Below, one piece after another: positions 48,487-56,275 of a stretch of 64,000 nucleotides of DNA. Location: positions 3,476,880 through 3,540,879 of the forward strand of contig NZ_CP080997.1 of assembly GCF_019645815.1 (NCBI RefSeq), read 5' to 3'. Numbering within the stretch: position 1 is the stretch's first letter; the number at the start of each line of letters is the position of its first letter. The notes beneath the pieces were generated by a model that was not told the DNA's origin, did no database searches, and worked only from the letters and a program-made list of their open reading frames with translations. The stretch comes from Mycolicibacter heraklionensis. Lineage in GTDB: Bacteria > Actinomycetota > Actinomycetes > Mycobacteriales > Mycobacteriaceae. The position numbers and the translations under genes were made by a program.

Positions 48487-49092
48487 GTGGGGATCGAGGA
48501 GCACCGACTTCTGCTGCTGCGTCACGGCGAAACCGAGTGGTCCCAATGCGGTCGGCACACCGGGCGCACCGATCTGGAGTTGACCGAGGTGGGCCGGCGC
48601 CAAGCCGTCGCCGCCCGCGCGACACTGGCCGAGCTTGCGCTGGACAACCCGCTGGTGATCTGCAGCCCGCGCCGCCGCACCCAGATCTCCGCCGAGCTGG
48701 CCGGACTGCACGTCGATGAGATCTCCGACGACCTCGCCGAGTGGGACTACGGCCGCTACGAAGGGCTGACCACCGCGCAGATCCGCCAGACCGAATCCGA
48801 CTGGCTGATCTGGACGCACGGCAGTGCCGGCGGTGAGACGGTGGCGCAGGTCAGCGATCGCGCCGACCGGATGGTTGCGGTCGCACTGCGGCAACTCGCC
48901 TCGCGTGACGTGGTTTTCGTCGGACACGGCCACTTCTCCCGGGCGGTGATCGCCCGTTGGCTCGAGCTGCCGTTGGCCGACGGAGCGCGGTTCGGGATGG
49001 CCGTGGCGTCACTGGCCGTCTGTGGGTTCGAGCATGGGGTGCGCCAGCTCGTCGCACTCGGGCTGACCGGGCCGAAAGCCTCCGGACTTTGA
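48487..49092 (+). CDS. histidine phosphatase superfamily acid phosphatase (Rv3214/gpm2-like)
   Basis: The 201-residue protein has the phosphohistidine motif LLLRHGETEW, ICSPRRRTQISAE, EWDYGRYEGLT and FVGHGHFSRAV with the second His. Although the M. tuberculosis orthologue was named gpm2 or entD, it has been shown to be an acid phosphatase rather than a mutase. GTG at 48487 follows the divergent parA-like gene. Its TGA overlaps the proposed TTG start of entC. Confidence 0.9.
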   Translation: MGIEEHRLLLLRHGETEWSQCGRHTGRTDLELTEVGRRQAVAARATLAELALDNPLVICSPRRRTQISAELAGLHVDEISDDLAEWDYGRYEGLTTAQIRQTESDWLIWTHGSAGGETVAQVSDRADRMVAVALRQLASRDVVFVGHGHFSRAVIARWLELPLADGARFGMAVASLAVCGFEHGVRQLVALGLTGPKASGL

Positions 49093-50234
49093 GGACGCCG
49101 CCGCCCGAACCGCTGTCGTCGACAACGCCGGCATTTGTGCTTTCCGGACCCGCCGGGACACTGTCAGCCGACGCGATGACAACCGGGTTCGCCGATGTCG
49201 CCGCCGCCCAAGCCGCACTGTCTGCTGGCGACGCATCGATAGTGGTGGGCGCGTTACCTTTCCGCCCGGATGCCGCGGCGGCCCTGTTCGTCCCCCAGGG
49301 GGTGCGGCGCGACGACGCGCTGCCGCTGGCGCCCGGCGCGGCGCTGCCGGCGGTCCGTGTCGTCGCGCAGATTCCGCCTCCCGACGAGCACCGCGCCCGG
49401 ATCTGCCGGGCCCTGGCGGAGCTGACCGCCCCGCGCAGCGCCCTACACAAGGTGGTGCTGGCCCGCGGGCTGCGCCTGGCCGCCGACGCCCCGCTGGATG
49501 CCGGCACCGTGCTGCGCCGGTTGGTCGCCGCTGACCCGAGCGGCTACGGCTATCTGGTCGACCTGAGTGCGGCCGGGGAAGGCTACGCCGGCGCGGTGCT
49601 GGTCGGCGCCAGCCCGGAGTTGTTGGTCGCCCGCGACGGAGACCGCGTGACCTGCCGGCCCTTCGCCGGTTCGGCGCCGCGCTCCCCCGACGGGAAAATC
49701 GACGCCGCCAACGGGGCCGCGCTGGCCGAGTCCGGCAAGAACCGCCACGAGCATCAGCTGGTCGTCGACCAGCTGCGTGCGGCCCTCGAGCCACTGTGCA
49801 CCGACCTCGACGTCGCGCCGGCGCCGCAGCTCAGCAGCACCGCCGCGGTGTGGCACCTGAACACGCCCATCAGCGGCCGGTTGCGCGACACCGCCACCAC
49901 CGCGCTGGATTTGGCGCTGGCACTGCACCCGACGGCCGCCGTCGGCGGGGTACCGACCGGCGCCGCGGTCGACCTCATCACCGAGCTGGAGGGCGACCGG
50001 GGCTTTTACGCCGGCGCGGTCGGCTGGTGCGACGCCGACGGCGACGGCCGATGGGTGGTTTCGATCCGCTGCGCACAACTGTCCGCCGACCGCCGATCCG
50101 CGCTGGCCCATGCCGGCGGCGGGATCGTCGCCGAATCCGACCCGGACGAGGAACTGGCCGAAACCGTGACGAAGTTCGGCACGATCCTGTCGGCTATGGG
50201 CGTCGTTCCGCCCAGCGCAGCGCCGCCGGACTGA
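49089..50234 (+). CDS. entC: isochorismate synthase (EntC/MenF/salicylate synthase superfamily)
   Basis: The 381-residue protein carries the chorismate-binding domain: HKVVLARGL, GASPELLV, CRPFAGSAPRS, HQLVVDQLRAALEP, AAVWHLNTPISGRL, HPTAAVGGVPTGAA, FYAGAVGWCDADGDG and GGGIVAESDPDEELAET. Isochorismate feeds menaquinone or salicylate-type siderophores. No ATG or GTG lies near the expected N-terminus; the TTG at 49089, in the TTGA overlap with the upstream stop, gives the best length. Confidence 0.9.
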   Translation: MRTPPPEPLSSTTPAFVLSGPAGTLSADAMTTGFADVAAAQAALSAGDASIVVGALPFRPDAAAALFVPQGVRRDDALPLAPGAALPAVRVVAQIPPPDEHRARICRALAELTAPRSALHKVVLARGLRLAADAPLDAGTVLRRLVAADPSGYGYLVDLSAAGEGYAGAVLVGASPELLVARDGDRVTCRPFAGSAPRSPDGKIDAANGAALAESGKNRHEHQLVVDQLRAALEPLCTDLDVAPAPQLSSTAAVWHLNTPISGRLRDTATTALDLALALHPTAAVGGVPTGAAVDLITELEGDRGFYAGAVGWCDADGDGRWVVSIRCAQLSADRRSALAHAGGGIVAESDPDEELAETVTKFGTILSAMGVVPPSAAPPD

Positions 50235-50586
50235 ACAACGCCGCGAGCACCGCCACGGCCGCCACGCCGACCACGACACCGTAGCCCCAGCGGTGTGAAC
50301 CCACCCCCAGATACCAGGCGACCGGCAGCAGGAGCAGATTGGCGAACACCGCCATGCCGCGCCCGACCCGCCGGCCGCGTAGCAGCGCCCAACCGGCTGC
50401 CGAGACGGCGGCGCCAACCAGCGCGAACCACGCCGCGGTGCCGTAGCCGTTGGCGTCATGCTGATCCGCACCGGCCAGTGCCCGCAGCACCAGCACCACC
50501 GCGACTGCCAGCGCGGCCGCGCCCTGCACTGCGACGATCAGGCCCGCGCCGAATACAGCACGCGGTGAGTCAGCGACGGCTTTCAC
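50194..50586 (-). CDS. small integral membrane protein (Rv3217c-like)
   Basis: The 130-residue protein has four predicted transmembrane helices (starting AVFGAGLIVAVQGAAAL, and ending VVGVAAVAVLAALF). It is a conserved mycobacterial family of unknown role. The GTG at 50586 begins just before the first helix. Its 3' end overlaps the end of entC by 41 bp in convergent orientation. Confidence 0.8.
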   Translation of the reverse strand: MKAVADSPRAVFGAGLIVAVQGAAALAVAVVLVLRALAGADQHDANGYGTAAWFALVGAAVSAAGWALLRGRRVGRGMAVFANLLLLPVAWYLGVGSHRWGYGVVVGVAAVAVLAALFSPAALRWAERRP

Positions 50587-50641
50587 GCCGCCAGCGTAGC
50601 CACCCGATCCCATCTCCCGGTTGCCCATAGACTGATACCCC

Positions 50642-51607
50642 GTGCGTGCCGTGCTGATCGTCAACCCCAATGCCACATCCACTACGCCGGCCGGTCGAGA
50701 CCTACTCGCCCACGCGCTCAAGAGCCGACTCGACCTGACCGTGGTGCACACCGACTATCGCGGTCACGCCATCGAGATCAGTCAGGCCGCGTGCCGGGAC
50801 GGCATCGAGCTGGTCATCGCGCACGGTGGCGACGGAACCGTGCACGGCGTGGTGAACGGCCTGCTCGGGACACCTGGTTCGCCGCCGCCGGCACACCTGC
50901 CCGCGGTAGCGGTGGTGCCCGGCGGATCGGCGAACGTGTTCGCCCGTTCGCTGGGCATCGCGGCCGACCCGATCGCCGCCACCAACCAGCTCATCGAGCT
51001 GATCAACCCCCCCGGGGGCGACCCGGTGTGGCGCCGGATCGGCCTCATCGACTGCGGCGAGCGGTGGTCGGTCCTCAACGCCGGGATGGGCGTCGACGGC
51101 GAGGTGGTGGCCGCGGTGGAAGCCGAACGCGAGAAGGGCCACGCCGTCACCGCGCTGCGCTATATCCGCGCGGCGGTCCCCGCGGTGCTGGCGACCACCC
51201 GCCGCGCGCCGACGCTGACGCTGCAACTGGGCGACGACCAGCCGGTCGAAGGGGTGCATTTCGTGTTCGTCTCGAACTGCGCCCCGTGGACCTATGCCGA
51301 CGAGCGGTGCGTATGGACCAACCCCGACACCACCTTTGAGTCGGGAATGGGCGTGTTCGCGACCACCAGCATGAAGGTTGTACCCACGCTGAGGCTGGTC
51401 CGGCAGATGCTGTCGAAACGACCGAAGCTGCGCGCCAAACAGCTCATCCGCGACGACGACGTGGCCGCGCTGCGGGTGGACGCGGGCGACACACCGATCG
51501 CGACTCAAATCGATGGCGAATATCTCGGGCTGCGTACCACGATGACGTTCCGTGCGGTTCCCGACGCGCTGAGCGTCGTCGCCCCTCCGGCAAAGAAATC
51601 CCGCTGA
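50642..51607 (+). CDS. diacylglycerol kinase family lipid kinase (Rv3218-like)
   Basis: The 321-residue protein begins MRAVLIVNPNATS and has the DAGK nucleotide motif IAHGGDGTVHGVVNGLLG and VVPGGSANVFARSLG. This is the DgkB/sphingosine-kinase-like fold. Conserved downstream blocks include NAGMGVDGEVV. The lipid it phosphorylates is unknown. GTG at 50642 fits the conserved start. Confidence 0.9.
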   Translation: MRAVLIVNPNATSTTPAGRDLLAHALKSRLDLTVVHTDYRGHAIEISQAACRDGIELVIAHGGDGTVHGVVNGLLGTPGSPPPAHLPAVAVVPGGSANVFARSLGIAADPIAATNQLIELINPPGGDPVWRRIGLIDCGERWSVLNAGMGVDGEVVAAVEAEREKGHAVTALRYIRAAVPAVLATTRRAPTLTLQLGDDQPVEGVHFVFVSNCAPWTYADERCVWTNPDTTFESGMGVFATTSMKVVPTLRLVRQMLSKRPKLRAKQLIRDDDVAALRVDAGDTPIATQIDGEYLGLRTTMTFRAVPDALSVVAPPAKKSR

Positions 51608-51701
51608 CCTGCGGAGATAGCGCTCAAATTGCTCGATGAGCGCACAGTTAGGTCCACTGTAGTACATCCGCGCCGGCGCGCTGGGAGCAGCCCCGCGCAA
51701 A

Positions 51702-51717
51702 CGTGACGTTGGCCACG
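51702..51717. promoter_or_regulatory. candidate CRP (cAMP receptor protein) site upstream of whiB1
   Basis: CGTGACGTTGGCCACG is an inverted GTGA/CCAC motif of the mycobacterial CRP type, 16 bases upstream of a TTGACA hexamer (51733-51738). M. tuberculosis whiB1 is controlled by CRP (Rv3676) from a similar upstream site. Confidence 0.6.
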
Positions 51718-51732
51718 TGATAAAGCGCACCC

Positions 51733-51770
51733 TTGACATCTGTCCAGGCTGTGAAACGATCGAGCGATCG
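51733..51770 (+). promoter_or_regulatory. whiB1: candidate whiB1 promoter
   Basis: A consensus -35 TTGACA at 51733-51738 is followed after 16 bases by AACGAT. Just downstream CGATCG occurs twice within CGATCGAGCGATCG (51757-51770). About 90-100 nt of leader would precede whiB1. The -10 is weak; a second AT-rich hexamer TATAAG lies at 51802-51807. Confidence 0.45.
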
Positions 51771-51861
51771 GATGCAAGCCGTACTGATTTCTTGCGCCGC
51801 TTATAAGAGCCGAAAAGCAATAGCGCACCTCGCTGCGCGCAAAGTAAGGAGTTGGAGACCT

Positions 51862-52116
51862 ATGGATTGGCGCCACAAGGCGGTCTGTCGCGACGAGGAC
51901 CCGGAGCTGTTCTTCCCGGTGGGAAACAGCGGGCCGGCTCTCGCCCAGATTGCTTCCGCTAAGCAGGTCTGCACCCGTTGCTCGGTGGTCACCGAGTGCC
52001 TGACCTGGGCGCTGGAGACCGGCCAGGACGCCGGCGTGTGGGGCGGCATGAGCGAAGACGAGCGGCGTGCGCTCAAGCGTCGCAACGCTCGCACCCGGGC
52101 GCGCAGCGGGGTCTGA
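51862..52116 (+). CDS. whiB1: WhiB1, NO-responsive iron-sulfur transcription factor
   Basis: The 84-residue protein has the four cluster cysteines (C9 in AVCRDED, then CTRCSVVTEC), GVWGGMSEDERR and a basic C-terminus (KRRNARTRARSG). This is WhiB1, essential in M. tuberculosis, which binds sigma-A and reacts with nitric oxide. AAGGAGTTGGAG precedes the ATG. It is followed by a strong terminator shared with pdtaS. Confidence 0.97.
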   Translation: MDWRHKAVCRDEDPELFFPVGNSGPALAQIASAKQVCTRCSVVTECLTWALETGQDAGVWGGMSEDERRALKRRNARTRARSGV

Positions 52117-52132
52117 CCCTCAGATCGACGAC

Positions 52133-52170
52133 GACGCGGCCCCGACCTGGTCGGGGCCGCGTCGTTTTGT
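52133..52170 (+). terminator. terminator between whiB1 and pdtaS
   Basis: A perfect 14-bp stem, GACGCGGCCCCGAC with GTCGGGGCCGCGTC, with a CTG loop is followed by GTTTTGT. It ends the whiB1 transcript 16 bases after its stop and sits just beyond the convergent pdtaS stop. Confidence 0.92.
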
Positions 52171-52186
52171 GTCGGGCTGGGTCGTC

Positions 52187-53674
52187 TTACCACGCCTGAC
52201 GGAGGCGGCGACCGCCGACCGGGATACGCAGCACCATCTCGGTCCCGCCGCCCGGCGCGTCTTGGGCGGTCAGCGAGCCGTTGAGCTCCGCTGACACCAG
52301 CGTGTTGACGATCTGCAGGCCGAGCCGGTCAGAGGTTTCCAGCCGGAACCCTTCGGGCAACCCGTGACCGTCGTCGTGGACCACGACGTCGAGCCAACGC
52401 GCCGAGCGTTCGGCACGGATCGTCACGGCACGGCGGTCTGCGTCCGCGGAAAAGGCGTGCTCGATCGCGTTCTGCACCAGTTCGGTGATCACCATGATCA
52501 ACGCGGTCGCCCGGTCGGCGTCCAGCGAGCCGATCGACCCGATCCGGGCGACATGGATCGGCATATCCACGCTGGCAACGTCATTCATCATCGGCAGGAT
52601 CCGGTCGATCACTTTGTCAAGGTTCACCACCTCGTCGACCGACATCGACAGCGCTTCGTGGACCAGTGCGATCGACGACACCCGCCGCACCGACTCCAGT
52701 AGCGCCTCGCGTCCTTCGGTGCTGGCCGTGCGGCGGGCCTGTAGCCGTAGCAACGCCGCCACGGTCTGCAGGTTGTTCTTCACCCGATGATGGATCTCTC
52801 GAATGGTCGCGTCCTTCGAAAGCAGCGCGCGGTCGCGGCGCTTCACCTCGGTGACGTCGCGAACCAGGACCGCCGCCCCGGCCGGCTGGCCATGCACGAT
52901 CAGCGGCAGGGTGCGCAGCAGCACCACCGCTCCGGCCGCGTCGACTTCGAACCGCATGCTCGACCCGCCGGACAGCGACTCACGGACATGTTCGGCCAGC
53001 TCGTGCGCCTCGAACGGGTCGGAGATCAGCGGCCGGGTGACCGCGACCAGGTCGTGGCCGGCCAGCTCGGCGGCCAGGCCCATGCGGTGGTAGGCCGACA
53101 CCGCGTTCGGGCTGGCGTAACGGACCGTGCCGTCGACGGCCAGCCGGATGAAGCCGTCTCCGACCCGCGGACTCGAGCGCGACACCGCGATGTCACCGAC
53201 GTCGGGGAAGGTGCCCTCGGAGAGCATGTGCACCAGGTCGGCCGCGCAATCCAAATAGGCGGCTTCCAACCGGCTGGACTCGCGGCCGCCCGTCAACGCG
53301 GTCTGGTGGGTCAGCACGGCCACGATCTGGTCGCCGTGGCGTACCGGTACCGCCTCCATATTGCGTTGTCCGGCAATGCCTTCCCGCCCAATCACCCCGG
53401 ACTCGAAAGCCGCGACCGCCAGCGGTATCCACTCCGGGGCGACGACGGTGCCGACGGCGTCGCTGAGCAGCACCGTGGGCGCGGTATTGGGCCGGCACTG
53501 CGCCACGCAAACCAGTGCACCGCCGGCGTCCAGATCGCGGCGCACCCACATCAGGTAGTCGGCAAACGACAAGTCCGCCAGCAGTTGCCACTCCCCGACC
53601 ACGGCATGCAGGTGGTCCACCGCGCTGCCCGGCAAAACGGTGTGTTCGGCAAGCAGGTCACCGAGTGTGGACAT
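52187..53674 (-). CDS. pdtaS: PdtaS, soluble sensor histidine kinase
   Basis: The 495-residue protein has an N-terminal GAF domain (about 1-150), a PAS domain (about 165-280, VDGTVRYASPNAVSAYHRMG) and a HisKA_2/HATPase core. The phospho-acceptor is in REIHHRVKNNLQTVAALLRLQ-type H-box; the ATP site shows ELVQNAIEHAF, DDGHGLPEGF and GGTEMVL. No membrane helix. PdtaS signals to the RNA-binding antiterminator PdtaR, encoded elsewhere, and responds to nitric oxide and copper in M. tuberculosis. Confidence 0.95.
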   Translation of the reverse strand: MSTLGDLLAEHTVLPGSAVDHLHAVVGEWQLLADLSFADYLMWVRRDLDAGGALVCVAQCRPNTAPTVLLSDAVGTVVAPEWIPLAVAAFESGVIGREGIAGQRNMEAVPVRHGDQIVAVLTHQTALTGGRESSRLEAAYLDCAADLVHMLSEGTFPDVGDIAVSRSSPRVGDGFIRLAVDGTVRYASPNAVSAYHRMGLAAELAGHDLVAVTRPLISDPFEAHELAEHVRESLSGGSSMRFEVDAAGAVVLLRTLPLIVHGQPAGAAVLVRDVTEVKRRDRALLSKDATIREIHHRVKNNLQTVAALLRLQARRTASTEGREALLESVRRVSSIALVHEALSMSVDEVVNLDKVIDRILPMMNDVASVDMPIHVARIGSIGSLDADRATALIMVITELVQNAIEHAFSADADRRAVTIRAERSARWLDVVVHDDGHGLPEGFRLETSDRLGLQIVNTLVSAELNGSLTAQDAPGGGTEMVLRIPVGGRRLRQAW

Positions 53675-53706
53675 CGGCTAGATTGCGCCGTTCACGCCGG
53701 CTGCGA

Positions 53707-53922
53707 TCAGCTGATCACGGCGATCAGATCGCCGGCCTGGATCACGTCACCGACCTGCACGGCTACCTTGCTGACGGTGCCCGCAGTCTCGGCCAGCACC
53801 GGGATCTCCATCTTCATCGACTCCAGCAGCACCACGGTGTCGCCCTCGTTGATCTGGTCGCCCTCGTGGACCACGACTTCGAGCACGCTGGCCACGATCT
53901 CCGCGCGAACGTCCTCGGCCAT
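53707..53922 (-). CDS. biotinyl/lipoyl attachment-domain protein (TB7.3-like)
   Basis: The 71-residue protein is a lone biotinyl-type swinging domain with the modified Lys in ESMKMEIP and the terminal GDLIAVIS hairpin. The ATG at 53922 is preceded by GAGGTGAAG, a good ribosome-binding site; the longer frame to 53961 lacks one. TB7.3 (Rv3221c) is its M. tuberculosis counterpart. Its acyl-carboxylase partner is not nearby. Confidence 0.93.
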   Translation of the reverse strand: MAEDVRAEIVASVLEVVVHEGDQINEGDTVVLLESMKMEIPVLAETAGTVSKVAVQVGDVIQAGDLIAVIS

Positions 53923-54184
53923 CTTCACCTCGTTCATCACCCAGTCGACGATTGCGTACATCCAAAAAGCTAGGCCCTATCGAACCACAACCCCGTCAGG
54001 CCCCCGGCGGGGCGCTCGGGTAAGCGAACTCCAAGATAAATAAGAGGATGTAGAGAGTTCGATCCGTGATCGTGTCGTGTTTCTGCTGTGACAATTGCAT
54101 AGCACCGTTACTCGAGTGTTTTGAACGCGTGACGAAATCGCCGTGACGCGGCACAAGTCGAGATCGAACTTGAGGAGTAGCGCG

Positions 54185-54682
54185 TTGTTTGTAAACCGTT
54201 TTGCCCAGCCACGAGTGCGTCTGACCTTGATCTGCGCCGGCGCGATGACGCTGGCCACGCTCGGATTCGGTGTCGCGTCCGCCAAAGCGGCCCCGGCGCT
54301 GGTCGATGACCCCATGCCGATTCCGGCCCCGCTCGGCACCCCGGCCCCCCTCGGCACCCCGGCCCCGCTTGGTACCCCCAGCCCACTCGGCGTGCCCAGC
54401 CCGCTGGGCACCCCCAGCCCGCTGGGCATGCCCGGACCGGCCGCAGGAAGCTCAGCGGCGGGCGTGAACGCCGCGAACTCCTTCCTGCAGGTGCTCAACG
54501 GCATGCTCAACCGCGTGGTGCCCGGGGTGGGTTCGATCATGCCGACCGACGTCAGTTCGCTGACTCCGCCCGGTACCCCCATGGCGGGGACGCCCGCGCT
54601 CGAGACCCCGCCGGCCCCGCCGACTCCGCCGGCGCTGGTACCGCAGACTCTCGCGGGCGCACGGACCTTCTCCGTGCACTGA
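54185..54682 (+). CDS. secreted protein with PLGTP-type tandem repeats
   Basis: The 165-residue product starts at TTG 54185, seven bases after GAGGAG; the GTG at 54143 has no such site. An N-terminal signal peptide (FAQPRVRLTLICAGAMTLA, cleavage near SAKA-AP) leads into seven copies of a five-residue repeat P-[L]-G-[TVM]-P joined by A/S (residues about 49-85), a short conserved-looking helical part (NAANSFLQVLNGMLNRVVPG) and a second Pro/Thr-rich stretch. No family recognised. It is absent from the corresponding place in M. tuberculosis as I recall it. Probably exported to the cell envelope. Confidence 0.7.
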   Translation: MFVNRFAQPRVRLTLICAGAMTLATLGFGVASAKAAPALVDDPMPIPAPLGTPAPLGTPAPLGTPSPLGVPSPLGTPSPLGMPGPAAGSSAAGVNAANSFLQVLNGMLNRVVPGVGSIMPTDVSSLTPPGTPMAGTPALETPPAPPTPPALVPQTLAGARTFSVH

Positions 54683-54693
54683 GGCGGCGGCGA

Positions 54694-54724
54694 GCCGGCC
54701 GTCGGATTCGCCCCGACGGCCGGC
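54694..54724 (+). terminator. hairpin after the secreted-protein gene
   Basis: GCCGGCCGTCGG and CCGACGGCCGGC form a perfect 12-bp stem with a seven-base loop, 11 bases after the stop. No T run follows, so it would be a terminator of the tail-less kind often proposed in mycobacteria. Confidence 0.55.
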
Positions 54725-54736
54725 CGCGGCCCGATT

Positions 54737-54777
54737 AAAGTCCGAAGAAGGAATAAAAAGTCCGAAAATAAGGATAA
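54737..54777. repeat. two-unit AT-rich repeat upstream of bL37
   Basis: AAAGTCCGAAGAAGGAATAA is followed directly by AAAGTCCGAAAATAAGGATAA, giving the core AAGTCCGAA twice with 20-bp spacing (54738 and 54758), two helical turns. It stands out against the GC-rich background and lies about 110 bp before the bL37 start. It may be a regulator-binding array. Confidence 0.6.
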
Positions 54778-54883
54778 TCGACCGTGATTTGCGGCTCGCC
54801 CAGACCGGTCATCCGCGCGATTATTGCCACACCCCGTCGTGTGAGAGACTGATCAGCCGGAATGTCTGCTAGGAGGAGCCACC

Positions 54884-54973
54884 ATGGCCAAGCGAGGCCG
54901 CAAGAAGCGCGATCGTAAGCACAGCAAAGCCAACCACGGCAAGCGACCCAACTGCGGCTCGAAGTCCGTATAA
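54884..54973 (+). CDS. ribosomal protein bL37 (29 aa)
   Basis: A 29-codon gene with a perfect AGGAGGAG site six bases before ATG 54884. The product MAKRGRKKRDRKHSKANHGK-RPN followed by CGSKSV matches bL37, the tiny basic protein seen in cryo-EM structures of the M. smegmatis 50S subunit, which as I recall is 24 residues ending RPNA; here the tail is five residues longer with a Cys. It is followed by a bidirectional terminator. Such a short gene is easily missed. Confidence 0.9.
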   Translation: MAKRGRKKRDRKHSKANHGKRPNCGSKSV

Positions 54974-55048
54974 ACCTCGCCGGCCAACCTGACCCGACCT
55001 CGGCTCGACGACGGCAGGCTGCGTCCGCGAGGCATGAGGCTTACCGAC

Positions 55049-55083
55049 AAAACCGCCCAGGCTCATCGAGCCCGGGCGGTTTT
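55049..55083. terminator. bidirectional terminator between bL37 and rshA
   Basis: AAAACCGCCC-A-GGCTC pairs with GAGCC-C-GGGCGGTTTT across an ATCG loop (one mismatch). The A run on the left and T run on the right let it work on both strands, ending bL37 (plus) and rshA (minus). Confidence 0.88.
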
Positions 55084-55098
55084 CTCACGCAACGTGGC

Positions 55099-55407
55099 CT
55101 AGTCCCCCGCGGGGAACGTCCGGACGATCGTGGTCCGGCTGATCTCCAGCCGCACCCGTTCATAGAGACGTGACGGAGCCTTGTCGCCACTGCATTTGCG
55201 GGCGATCAGCGTCTTGATCCGTTCCTCGACACCGTAGTGCCGCAGACATCCCGGGCATTCCTCGAGGTGCCGGCGCAGTTTGGCCTTGGTCTCGGCCGTG
55301 CATTCGCCGTCCAGCAACGTCCATACTTCGGCGATCACCTCGGAACAATCGGTGTGGGTTTCGCCGGCTGCCGGCGGCGTATTGCAGTCCCGCGGGTGCT
55401 CGGTCAC
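55099..55407 (-). CDS. rshA: RshA, zinc-associated anti-sigma factor for SigH
   Basis: The 102-residue protein has the ZAS redox motif HLEECPGC (H-x3-C-x2-C) with extra cysteines at CNTP, DCSE and KCSG. RshA holds SigH inactive until oxidation or PknB phosphorylation releases it. Its ATG overlaps the sigH stop by four bases (ATGA), so sigma and anti-sigma are made in step. Confidence 0.95.
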   Translation of the reverse strand: MTEHPRDCNTPPAAGETHTDCSEVIAEVWTLLDGECTAETKAKLRRHLEECPGCLRHYGVEERIKTLIARKCSGDKAPSRLYERVRLEISRTTIVRTFPAGD

Positions 55408-56159
55408 GACGACACCCCCTCGGGAGCCTGGCCGTCGCGGATGAATCCACGGTCGCGGGCCACATCGGCCAGCAGACTGCGCAACTGTCGTCTGCCGCGG
55501 TGCAGACGCGACATCACCGTGCCGATCGGCGTATCCATGATCTCGGCGATCTCCTTGTACGGGAATCCTTCGACGTCGGCGTAGTAGACCGCCATCCGGA
55601 ACTCTTCGGGAAGCTGCTGCAGTGCCTCTTTGATCTCAGTGTCGGGCAGCGTCTCCAATGCCTCCACCTCCGCCGAGCGCAGACCCGTCGAGGAGTGTTC
55701 GGCGGTGGCCGCCAGCTGCCAGTCGGTGATCTCGTCGGTCGGGTATTCGGCGGGCGTGCGCTGCTTCTTGCGGTAGCTGTTGATGTAGGTGTTGGTCAGG
55801 ATGCGGTATAGCCACGCCTTGAGGTTGGTGCCCTCCCGAAACGAGCGGAACCCCGCGTAGGCCTTGACCATGGTCTCCTGCAGCAGGTCCTCGGCGTCGG
55901 CGGGATTGCGCGTCATGCGCAGCGCGCCGCCGTAGAGCTGATCGAGCATGGGGATCGCGTCGCGTTCGAACCGTGCGGTCAGCTGCTCGTCGGTCTCATC
56001 GGAACGCACCGGGGCCGTTGTCTCCGTCGATGCTTCGGTTTCGGTACCGGACGCACTCACGCCGTCAGCCATCTCGATCGCCGCTGTCCCTTCTGTCGCG
56101 GTGCCCACAACCAGCCCAGCCGATAGCTCGCGTTCCAGCAGACCGATCGCCGTTGACAT
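55404..56159 (-). CDS. sigH: SigH, ECF sigma factor of the oxidative/heat stress response
   Basis: Region 2 ([59 protein letters not shown]) and region 4 ([39 protein letters not shown]) are nearly identical to recalled M. tuberculosis SigH. The ATG at 56159 has a strong AAAGGAG site and gives 251 residues, 35 more at the N-terminus than the 216-residue M. tuberculosis protein; ATG 56072 would be closer in length but has no good site. A SigH-type promoter precedes it. Confidence 0.96.
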   Translation of the reverse strand: MSTAIGLLERELSAGLVVGTATEGTAAIEMADGVSASGTETEASTETTAPVRSDETDEQLTARFERDAIPMLDQLYGGALRMTRNPADAEDLLQETMVKAYAGFRSFREGTNLKAWLYRILTNTYINSYRKKQRTPAEYPTDEITDWQLAATAEHSSTGLRSAEVEALETLPDTEIKEALQQLPEEFRMAVYYADVEGFPYKEIAEIMDTPIGTVMSRLHRGRRQLRSLLADVARDRGFIRDGQAPEGVSS

Positions 56160-56230
56160 CGGCGACTCCTTTCCGATCCTAGGGCCGTGATCGAGGGCGT
56201 GGCGCAGCGGCCACACGAACTGCCTTACTC

Positions 56231-56257
56231 AACAGCGTCGGCCATGGCGCTATTTCC
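56231..56257 (-). promoter_or_regulatory. candidate SigH-dependent autoregulatory promoter of sigH
   Basis: On the minus strand GGAAAT (56257-56252) is followed after 18 bases by GTT (56233-56231), close to the SigH pattern GGAAY(A)-N16-18-GTT. It lies about 75 bp before the sigH start, and autoregulation is established for sigH in mycobacteria. Confidence 0.55.
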
Positions 56258-56275
56258 GGTCCGTATCCTGGCGCG

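Noticed and set aside
50194..50234. Overlap of entC and the membrane-protein gene as a sign that one is false
   Set aside because: Both have conserved sequence and matching synteny; convergent 3' overlaps of this size are common here.
54310..54430. CRISPR-like array from the regular CCCGGC/CTCGGCACC repeats
   Set aside because: The 15-18-bp periodic units are codons of PLGTP repeats in a secreted protein; there are no spacers or cas genes.
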